Part shown: positions 6,213 through 12,728 of the stretch, in pieces
Numbering within the stretch: the first letter of the stretch is position 1
How the letters are laid out: every line of letters begins with the position of its first letter
Assembly: GCA_947304475.1 (NCBI GenBank)
Contig: CAMZBE010000005.1
Coordinates: 1 to 15,388 of the forward strand
From: an uncultured Clostridia bacterium
GTDB lineage: Bacteria; Bacillota; Clostridia; Oscillospirales; CAG-272
Reading direction: 5' to 3'
DNA length: 15,388 bases
Program-made: the position numbers and the translations under genes
The notes under the pieces: generated by a model
Told to the model about the DNA's origin: nothing
Databases searched by the model: none
The model's input: only the letters and a program-made list of their open reading frames with translations

Positions 6213-8093
6213 GTGACCGTATCCAATCCCAACCTTCCCGCCCTGCGCGAGAAGGCGGCGACGCTTCCCCTCTCCCCCGGCGTCTACCTGATGCGCGACC
6301 GGGAGGGAACCGTCATCTACGTCGGCAAGTCCCGCAAACTGAAAAACCGCGTGACGAGTTACTTCGTCGGGAACGACCATTCGGTCAAGACGGCGCGCAT
6401 GGTGAACCGCGTCGCCGACTTCGACTATATTCTCTGCGACGGGGAGATGGAAGCCCTGACGCTCGAAAACGTCCTGATCAAGCGGCACGCCCCCAAATAC
6501 AACGTCAAACTCAAGGACGCGAAATCCTATCCCTATATCAAGATCAGCCGGGGCGAGTATCCGGCTCTCACGGTGACGCGGCGGCGCGAGGACGATCACG
6601 CGCGTTACTTCGGTCCCTATCAATCGTCCGCCACCGCGCACGAGGCGCTCGACGCGGTGAAACGCGTCTTCTCTCTTCCGACCTGCCGCCGGAGTTTCCC
6701 CGCGGAGATCGGCAAGGAACGCCCCTGCATCTACGACCAGATGGGGCGCTGCGTCGCCCCCTGCCGGAACGGCGTTTCGGCGGAGGAGTACCGGGCGCTG
6801 GTCAAGTGCGCCGGGTGGGTGCTCGAGGGCAACGTCGCCGATACCGAACGCGAACTGACCGACGCGATGAAGAGCGCGTCCGAACGCGAGGAGTACGAGA
6901 TCGCGGCGAAGTACCGCGACCGGATCGCCGCCCTGCACCGGCTCTCCGACAAGCAGAAGGTGGTGGGGGACGCCTCGGTCAGCCGCGACGTCTTCGCGAT
7001 CTGGGAGGACGACCTTTCGGGCGTGTTCGCCGTACTGAACGTCCGGTCAGGCAAACTGCTGAACAAAAACGAGTATCTGTTCTCGGCGGGCGAAATCGCC
7101 GAAGCAAACGACGCGACCGGGCTTTTGCTCCGTTATTACTCGGAAATCGGAGACTACCCCCGCGAGGTGCTGACCGATTTCCCGCTTGATCCCGAGGACT
7201 GTGCCGTCCTCTCCGAACTCTTCTCGCGTGAGGCGAAACACGCCGTTTCGGTCCGGGTGCCCAAGCGGGGCGAACTCCGCGAACTCTGCGACATGGCGCA
7301 GGCAAACGCCCGGCAGCGCGCCGAACGCTACCGCGCCGAAGCGGCGCGCGAAGAGGGGACGCTGGTTTCCTTAGCGTCTCTGCTCGGACTGGAAGTGCTG
7401 CCCGAGCGGATCGAAGCCTACGACATTTCCAACCTCGGCAGCGAACATCTGACCGCCTCGATGGCGGTGTTCGTCAACGGACAGCCCAAACGCTCGGACT
7501 ACCGGACGTTCAGAATCAAAACGGTCGAAGGCGTCGACGACTACGGCTCGATGCGCGAGGCGCTGACGCGGCGGCTCGCCCATATCGGGGACGGTTCGCC
7601 CTCGCTCGGCGTCGCCCCCGACCTGATCCTCGTCGACGGCGGGATCGGGCACGTCCACGCGGCGAAGACGGCGCTTTCCGACGCGGGACAAGAGGGGATC
7701 CCGGTCTTCGGAATGATCAAGGACGAGTTCCACAAAACCCGCGCCATGACCGACGGCGAAAACGAGATCGCCTTCGCCCGGCAGCACGAGGTCTACGTGC
7801 TGATCTACCGCATCCAGGAAGAGGCGCACCGCATCGCGGTCTCGTCCGTGATGCGCGCAAAATCCAAGACGCTCACCCGCTCCTCGCTCGAAAAGATAGC
7901 GGGGATCGGTCCCGCGAAGGCAAAACGCCTGCTCGCGGCGTTCGGTTCGCTCCGCACGCTCGCGGCGGCGACCGAAGGGGAGATCGCCGCCGTCGGCGGG
8001 ATCTCGAAACGCGACGCGAAAGCCGTGGCGGACCATTTCGCCGCCAAAAGAAAGAACGCCGGTTCCCCCGGCGGCAAGGAGATACCGACATGA
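6213..8093 (+). CDS. uvrC: UvrABC excision nuclease subunit C
   Basis: 626 residues from GTG 6213, chosen because AAAGGAG lies 6 bases upstream and longer frames would run through the HPr terminator. UvrC makes both incisions around bulky DNA lesions after UvrA/UvrB loading. The GIY-YIG 3' nuclease domain begins with PGVYLMRD and VIYVGKSRKLKNRV (to about 47), with Glu85 in LENVLIK. Cys158, Cys172, Cys180 and Cys184 match the pattern of the [4Fe-4S] cluster reported in UvrC. The UVR helix binding UvrB lies at about 222-245. The RNase H-like 5' nuclease has Asp404 (YDISN), Asp475 (LVDGG) and His539 (EEAHR). A helix-hairpin-helix pair ends the protein (IAGIGPAKA, 562-570; VGGIS, 594-598). It overlaps rsmD by four bases and probably leads a uvrC-rsmD-coaD unit. 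Confidence 0.96.
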   Translation: MTVSNPNLPALREKAATLPLSPGVYLMRDREGTVIYVGKSRKLKNRVTSYFVGNDHSVKTARMVNRVADFDYILCDGEMEALTLENVLIKRHAPKYNVKLKDAKSYPYIKISRGEYPALTVTRRREDDHARYFGPYQSSATAHEALDAVKRVFSLPTCRRSFPAEIGKERPCIYDQMGRCVAPCRNGVSAEEYRALVKCAGWVLEGNVADTERELTDAMKSASEREEYEIAAKYRDRIAALHRLSDKQKVVGDASVSRDVFAIWEDDLSGVFAVLNVRSGKLLNKNEYLFSAGEIAEANDATGLLLRYYSEIGDYPREVLTDFPLDPEDCAVLSELFSREAKHAVSVRVPKRGELRELCDMAQANARQRAERYRAEAAREEGTLVSLASLLGLEVLPERIEAYDISNLGSEHLTASMAVFVNGQPKRSDYRTFRIKTVEGVDDYGSMREALTRRLAHIGDGSPSLGVAPDLILVDGGIGHVHAAKTALSDAGQEGIPVFGMIKDEFHKTRAMTDGENEIAFARQHEVYVLIYRIQEEAHRIAVSSVMRAKSKTLTRSSLEKIAGIGPAKAKRLLAAFGSLRTLAAATEGEIAAVGGISKRDAKAVADHFAAKRKNAGSPGGKEIPT

Positions 8094-8671
8094 TGCGCAT
8101 CATCACGGGAAAAGCGAAGGGCGTCCGCCTGGACACCCTGCCCGGCGACGCCACCCGCCCGACCTCGGAGCGGGTGAAAGAGGCGATCTTCTCTTCCCTG
8201 CAGTTCGATCTCGAGGGGCGGCGGGCGCTCGACCTGTTCGCGGGTTCGGGACAACTGGGGCTCGAGGCCCTCTCGCGCGGCGCCCTCTCCTGTACCTTCA
8301 TCGACGCCGCGCCCGAGGCGATCTCGGTCGTGAAGGACAACGCGAAAAAGACCGGATTCTTCTCCGACTGCAAATACCTGATCAGCGACTACCGCAGTTA
8401 TCTGCGCAAGGCGGGAAAGGGCGAGGGGTTCACCCTGATCTTCCTCGATCCTCCCTACGCGCTCGACGCCGTAGGGGACGCGATCCTGCGGATCCTTGCC
8501 GCCAAAGTCGCAAAACCCGGGTGCCTTTTCGTCTGCGAAAGCGGCGCCCCCGATCTTTTGGAGAAGATCGGCGAGGCGGCGAACGAGTTCGACGTGCTGA
8601 AAACGGCGCGCTACGGCATCACCCACATCACCCTGCTCCGCTATCGCGGAGAGGAAGGAGAGCAAACATGA
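8090..8671 (+). CDS. rsmD: 16S rRNA (guanine966-N2)-methyltransferase RsmD
   Basis: 193 residues. RsmD methylates N2 of G966 in 16S rRNA in the assembled small subunit, using S-adenosylmethionine. The N-terminus MRIITGKAKGVRL and the TRPTSERVKEAIF element (22-34) are typical. The SAM-binding motif is DLFAGSGQLGLEALSRG (48-64) and the catalytic motif is DPPY (120-123). Two adjacent ATGs, 8090 and 8093, could serve; AAGGAG lies 8 bases from the first, which also overlaps the uvrC stop (ATGA), so 8090 is preferred. It overlaps coaD by four bases. The rsmD-coaD pair is a widely conserved arrangement and supports the call. Confidence 0.95.
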   Translation: MMRIITGKAKGVRLDTLPGDATRPTSERVKEAIFSSLQFDLEGRRALDLFAGSGQLGLEALSRGALSCTFIDAAPEAISVVKDNAKKTGFFSDCKYLISDYRSYLRKAGKGEGFTLIFLDPPYALDAVGDAILRILAAKVAKPGCLFVCESGAPDLLEKIGEAANEFDVLKTARYGITHITLLRYRGEEGEQT

Positions 8672-9165
8672 AAACGACGGTCCTTCTCCCCGGCACCTAC
8701 GATCCCCCGACGCGGGGACATTTCGCCGTGATCGAAACCGCCGCCGCCCTCTTCGACGAGGTGCACGCCGTAATCTTTATCAACCCGGACAAGACCTGCC
8801 TGTTCCCCGTCTCCGATCGGCTTGACTTTCTGCGGCGCGCGACGGCGGCGTTTCCGAACGTGACGGTCGGTTTTTCCGACGGGCTGGTCGCCGACTACGT
8901 ACGCGAAAACGGGATCGGGCTGATCCTCAAGGGCGTGCGCGACGGGCACGACTTCGTCTATGAACGGAAAATGGCGGACTGGAACGGCGCGCGCGGCGCG
9001 AAAACGCTTCTGCTCCCGACGTCGCCCGAACTGTCCGCGATCAGTTCGACGGTCCTGCGCGAACGGCTCAAATCCGGACAACCAATCGACGATCTCGCCG
9101 CCCCCGGCACGACCGACGCGATCCTCGCCGCTTACCGTCGACTTTCGCTTGACAACCGGGATTGA
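8668..9165 (+). CDS. coaD: Pantetheine-phosphate adenylyltransferase (PPAT)
   Basis: 165 residues, the normal size. CoaD transfers AMP from ATP to 4'-phosphopantetheine, giving dephospho-CoA, the penultimate step of CoA synthesis. The nucleotidyl-transferase motif appears as GTYDPPTRGH (9-18, with His18), against the more usual GSFDPxTxGH. Lys42 lies in NPDKT. The loop KGVRDGHDFVYERKMADWN (88-106) replaces the common RGLR start with KGVR. The C-terminal signature is ISSTVLRE (125-132), usually ISSTxVRE. GGAAGGAG lies 7 bases before ATG 8668 and the start overlaps the rsmD stop (ATGA). The end of the gene contains the -35 box of the pheS promoter. Confidence 0.94.
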   Translation: MKTTVLLPGTYDPPTRGHFAVIETAAALFDEVHAVIFINPDKTCLFPVSDRLDFLRRATAAFPNVTVGFSDGLVADYVRENGIGLILKGVRDGHDFVYERKMADWNGARGAKTLLLPTSPELSAISSTVLRERLKSGQPIDDLAAPGTTDAILAAYRRLSLDNRD

Positions 9166-9177
9166 CTGTATTATAAT
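9149..9177 (+). promoter_or_regulatory. Perfect consensus promoter of pheST
   Basis: TTGACA (9149-9154), exactly 17 bases, then TATAAT (9172-9177). Both hexamers match the sigma-A consensus at every position. The -35 lies within the last codons of coaD. Transcription would start near 9184, leaving a leader of only about 32 bases before pheS, too short for a T-box riboswitch or a peptide attenuator. Confidence 0.92.
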
Positions 9178-9215
9178 GAACTATAGTTTGTAATATACCG
9201 AAAGGACGAACCGAT

Positions 9216-10250
9216 ATGATCCTGAAAGAGAAGATCAAGGAACTGCGCGCCAGGTTCGACTGCGAACTTGCCAAAGCGGGCACGCCCGAGGCGCTCGAAG
9301 CCCTCCGCGTCGCGTTCCTCGGCAAGAAGGGGCCGGTCACCGACCTGATGGCGGAACTCCGCAACGTCGAACAGAGCGAGAAAGCCGAGGCGGGGCAACT
9401 CATCAACACGCTGAAAACCGAACTCTCGGACGCCATCGCGAAGACCGGGGAGGCGCTCCGCGCCGCCGCGCTCGCGGCGGAGATCCGGCGCCAGAAAAAG
9501 TACAATCCCACGCTCCCCGCGCGCGACGCGGCGGGCTCGTATCACCCGATCACGCTGGTTCAGCGCGAACTGGAGGAGATCTTCTCGTCGATGGGCTTTA
9601 CGATCGAGGATTATCCCGAGATCGTCGACGACTACCACTGCTTCGAGGCGCTGAACATTCCGAAGCACCACCCCGCCCGCGATATGCAGGACACCTACTA
9701 TATCGAGAACGGACAATTGCTGAAAACCCATACGTCCGCGGCGCAGAACTACATTATGAAGAAGTACGGCGCCCCCCTGCGCGCCATCTTCCCCGGCCGC
9801 TGCTTCCGCAACGAGGCGATCGACGCCTGCCACGAGAACACCTTCTTCCAGATGGAAGGGATCATGATCGACGAGAACATCTCGATCTCGAACCTGATCT
9901 ACTTCATGAAGACCATGCTCTCCGAGGTCTTCCGGCGCGATATCAAGGTGCGGCTGCGCCCCGGGTTCTTCCCCTTCGTCGAACCGGGCTTCGAACTTGA
10001 CATCAACTGCCTGATCTGCGGCGGCAAGGGCTGCCCGTCCTGCAAGAACTCGGGCTGGCTCGAACTCTGCCCCTGCGGCATGATCCACCCCAACGTGCTG
10101 AAAGCCGGCGGCATCGACACCGACCGCTACACCGGCTTCGCGTTCGGGCTGGGGCTGACGCGGCTCGCCATGATGAAGTTCGGCGTCAAGGATATCCGCG
10201 ATTTCAACGGCGGCTCGCTTGCCGCGCTGTCGCAGTTCGTGAGCGAATAA
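9216..10250 (+). CDS. pheS: Phenylalanyl-tRNA synthetase alpha subunit
   Basis: 344 residues, standard size. With PheT it forms the (alpha-beta)2 enzyme that charges tRNA-Phe; the alpha subunit holds the class II catalytic core. The first 90 residues are the coiled-coil arm that binds tRNA. Seen are HPARDMQDTYYI (152-163), motif 2 with RCFRNEAIDACHENTFFQMEG (195-215), the FFPFVEPGFELDI stretch (251-263) and motif 3 GLGLTRLAM (311-319) with its arginine at 316. Cys265, Cys268, Cys273 and Cys276 form a C-x2-C-x4-C-x2-C insert that could hold zinc. Just after it the sequence reads LCPCGMIHP where relatives have LGxGMVHP. AAAGGA lies 9 bases before ATG 9216. pheT follows 16 bases later. Confidence 0.97.
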   Translation: MILKEKIKELRARFDCELAKAGTPEALEALRVAFLGKKGPVTDLMAELRNVEQSEKAEAGQLINTLKTELSDAIAKTGEALRAAALAAEIRRQKKYNPTLPARDAAGSYHPITLVQRELEEIFSSMGFTIEDYPEIVDDYHCFEALNIPKHHPARDMQDTYYIENGQLLKTHTSAAQNYIMKKYGAPLRAIFPGRCFRNEAIDACHENTFFQMEGIMIDENISISNLIYFMKTMLSEVFRRDIKVRLRPGFFPFVEPGFELDINCLICGGKGCPSCKNSGWLELCPCGMIHPNVLKAGGIDTDRYTGFAFGLGLTRLAMMKFGVKDIRDFNGGSLAALSQFVSE

Positions 10251-10266
10251 GAGGGGGACAAACGAT

Positions 10267-12642
10267 ATGCTGCTTTCTATGAACTGGATCGGCGATTTCG
10301 TCGATCTGTCGGGACTTGACCGCCGCGCCCTGATCGGGCGTTTCACCCTCTCGACGGCGGAAGTCGAAGAGGTGATCGAAAAGGGCGCCGATACCTACGG
10401 CGTCGTCGTCGCGAAGATCGTTTCGGTCGACGCGCACCCCAAATCTGAGAAACTCCATCTCCTGAAGGTCGACACCGGAAAAGAGATCGTCGACTGCGTC
10501 TGCGGCGCGCCGAACGTGCGCCCGGATATGAAGGTCGCCTTCGCCACGGTGGGCGCTTCGGTTTCGGGGAACAAGATCGGAAAAGCCGAGATCGCGGGTT
10601 ATCCTTCCTTCGGTATGTGCTGTTCGGAAGCCGAACTCGGCATCTCCGCCGACCACTCGGGGCTGATGGAGATCGAGGACGATCTGCCGCTCGGCACCGA
10701 CCTGAAATCGGTCTACGCGATCGACGACCTGCTCTTTGAAGTTGACAACAAATCGCTGACCAACCGCCCCGACCTGTGGGGACACTACGGAATCGCGCGC
10801 GAGTTCGCGACGCTGGCGAACCGTCCGCTCCGTCCGGTGCCGACGCACCCGACGGCGGAATACGACAAACTCCCCGCGCTGAAGATTGACGTGAAGGAAC
10901 CCGACCTCTGCTTCCGGTATTCGGGGATCACGGTCGAGGGGATCAACGTGAAAAAGAGCCCGGTGAATATGCGGATCCGGCTCTTCTACTGCGGTTCGCG
11001 CGCCATCAACCTGCTCGCCGACCTGACCAACTACGTGATGATGGAACTCGGGCAGCCGATGCACGCCTTCGACCGTCGCCGCGTCGGGCAGGTCGAGGTC
11101 AACCGCTTCCCCGCTCCCTTCGCCTTCAAAACGCTTGACGGCGTGGAACGGAATATCGACGAGAATATGCTGATGATCTGCTCGAAGGGCGAGCCGGTGG
11201 CGATCGCCGGCGTGATGGGCGGTCTTGCCTCGGAAATCGAAAGCGACACCGATTCGCTGTTCCTGGAGAGCGCGAACTTCAACGGGATCTCGGTCCGCAA
11301 AACCTCGTCCCGCCTCGGTCTGCGCACCGACGCGTCGGCTCGCTACGAGAAGATGCTGGATCCCGAACTGACGGTTCCGGCGATCGGGCGCTTCCTGGAT
11401 CTGCTCCTCAAAACCGATCCCGGCGCCAGAGTGACCAGCCGGCTGACCGACGTGTACCTGCACAAGTTCGAAAAGATTACGCTTGAGATCGACAAGGCGT
11501 TCGTGGACCGTTACACCGGGATCGACATCTCGTGCGACGAGATCGCCGCGACCTTGACGTCGCTCGGTTTCGGCGTCAAGCGGAACGGAAACGCCTTCAC
11601 CGTGGACGTGCCGAGTTGGCGCGCGACCAAGGACGTGACCATCAAAGCCGACCTGATCGAGGAGATCACCCGGATCTACGGATACGACAACTTCAAAATC
11701 ACCACGACGCTCTCGCCCCTGCATCCCGTGCGCGCCGAGGTGCCCGCGACCGACGCGAAGCGGATCAAGGATCTGCTTGTCGAGCGATTCTCGCTGCACG
11801 AGGTACACTCCTATATCTGGAGCGACGCCGCCAAAGACAAACTGCTCGGCATCGAAACGCCGACGAACGTCCGGCTGATCAACGCGCAGACGCCGGAACA
11901 CGCGTCGTTCCGGATCTCGATGATCCCGACGCTGCTCTCCTTTGCCTGCGAGAACAAGGGCTTTGCCGACGCGTTCGGTCTCTTTGAGATCGGGCACACG
12001 GTCGACGGGCTGCTCCCGGACGGCGCCTGCAACGAGCGCAAGAAACTCGGCGTGGTGCTCTTCGATCGAACCGTGAACGAGGAAACTCTCTACTACCGCG
12101 CGCACGAGATGCTGATTGCGATCTTCCGCACGCTGAAACATCGGCAGCCCGACTTCTCGTCGGCCGAGCCGCGCTTCAACTGGCAGCACCCGGTGAACCT
12201 GTCCGAGATCGTCCTGGACGGCAAGACGGTCGGGTTCCTCACCACCCTGCACCCCTCGGTACGCGGAAAAGTGGATAAGAAAGCCGCGATCCTCGCGTTT
12301 GAACTCGATATGGAGATTTTCTCTTCGATCGTCGAAAAACCCCTCGCCTACAAGGAGCCCTCGCGGTACCCCGGCATTGATATTGACCTTTCGTTCTCGG
12401 CGTCGGTCGGTGCTCTGGACTTCGCCGCCGTCGAAACCGCCGCGCGCAAGGTCGCGGGCGAATACCTGAAAACCGTTTCGCTCACCGACCTTTACGACGG
12501 GGAGAACGGCGAATCGGTCACGCTCCGCTTCGGCTTCTCGTCAAGCGAGAAAACCCTTGCCAGAACCGAGATCCAGCCCGCGGTCGACGCGATCGTCGCG
12601 GCTCTGTCCGCCGACTTCGGCATGACGCTGAAGACGGTGTAA
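10267..12642 (+). CDS. pheT: Phenylalanyl-tRNA synthetase beta subunit
   Basis: 791 residues, full length. The subunit binds tRNA-Phe, supports the alpha active site and edits mischarged Tyr-tRNA-Phe. Domains in order are: N-terminal MNWIGDFV; the EMAP-like tRNA-binding domain at about 44-150 (VVVAKIVSVDAHPKSEKL, 46-63); the B3/B4 editing domain at about 205-385 with GQPMHAFD (262-269), AGVMGG (314-319) and FLESANF (332-338), followed by LGLRTDASARYEK (350-362); the B5 domain at about 403-475 ending ADLIEEITRIYGYDNF; the inactive synthetase-like core to about 690; and the C-terminal FDX-ACB domain at about 698-791 starting PSRYPGIDIDLSF. GAGGGGG lies 10 bases before ATG 10267. It shares the pheS promoter and ends in a hairpin region convergent with the downstream phosphatase gene. 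Confidence 0.97.
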   Translation: MLLSMNWIGDFVDLSGLDRRALIGRFTLSTAEVEEVIEKGADTYGVVVAKIVSVDAHPKSEKLHLLKVDTGKEIVDCVCGAPNVRPDMKVAFATVGASVSGNKIGKAEIAGYPSFGMCCSEAELGISADHSGLMEIEDDLPLGTDLKSVYAIDDLLFEVDNKSLTNRPDLWGHYGIAREFATLANRPLRPVPTHPTAEYDKLPALKIDVKEPDLCFRYSGITVEGINVKKSPVNMRIRLFYCGSRAINLLADLTNYVMMELGQPMHAFDRRRVGQVEVNRFPAPFAFKTLDGVERNIDENMLMICSKGEPVAIAGVMGGLASEIESDTDSLFLESANFNGISVRKTSSRLGLRTDASARYEKMLDPELTVPAIGRFLDLLLKTDPGARVTSRLTDVYLHKFEKITLEIDKAFVDRYTGIDISCDEIAATLTSLGFGVKRNGNAFTVDVPSWRATKDVTIKADLIEEITRIYGYDNFKITTTLSPLHPVRAEVPATDAKRIKDLLVERFSLHEVHSYIWSDAAKDKLLGIETPTNVRLINAQTPEHASFRISMIPTLLSFACENKGFADAFGLFEIGHTVDGLLPDGACNERKKLGVVLFDRTVNEETLYYRAHEMLIAIFRTLKHRQPDFSSAEPRFNWQHPVNLSEIVLDGKTVGFLTTLHPSVRGKVDKKAAILAFELDMEIFSSIVEKPLAYKEPSRYPGIDIDLSFSASVGALDFAAVETAARKVAGEYLKTVSLTDLYDGENGESVTLRFGFSSSEKTLARTEIQPAVDAIVAALSADFGMTLKTV

Positions 12643-12645
12643 AAA

Positions 12646-12669
12646 GCGCGGCAACACGCCCTGCCGCGC
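12646..12669. terminator. Hairpin just after pheT
   Basis: GCGCGGCA (12646-12653) pairs with TGCCGCGC (12662-12669) around an 8-base loop, starting 4 bases after the pheT stop. No T-run follows on the plus strand, so on its own it would be a weak terminator of pheT. On the minus strand it is followed by TTTTT, making it a second-line terminator for the phosphatase gene. Confidence 0.5.
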
Positions 12670-12686
12670 AACCCAAACCCAAAAAA

Positions 12687-12718
12687 AAAGCGAGACGATC
12701 TTTCGATCGTCTCGCTTT
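12687..12718. terminator. Bidirectional terminator between pheT and the phosphatase gene
   Basis: AAAGCGAGACGATC (12687-12700) pairs perfectly over 14 bp with GATCGTCTCGCTTT (12705-12718) around TTTC. On the minus strand nine Ts (12689-12681) follow the GC-rich stem, an excellent terminator 11 bases past the phosphatase stop. On the plus strand it is followed by CGCTTTT. Its inner stem AGACGATC/GATCGTCT recurs at 15265-15298. Confidence 0.88.
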
Positions 12719-12728
12719 CGCTTTTCGG

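Noticed and set aside
10204..12252. Long minus-strand open frame opposite pheT
   Set aside because: It is the antisense shadow of a full-length PheT and has no domain of its own.
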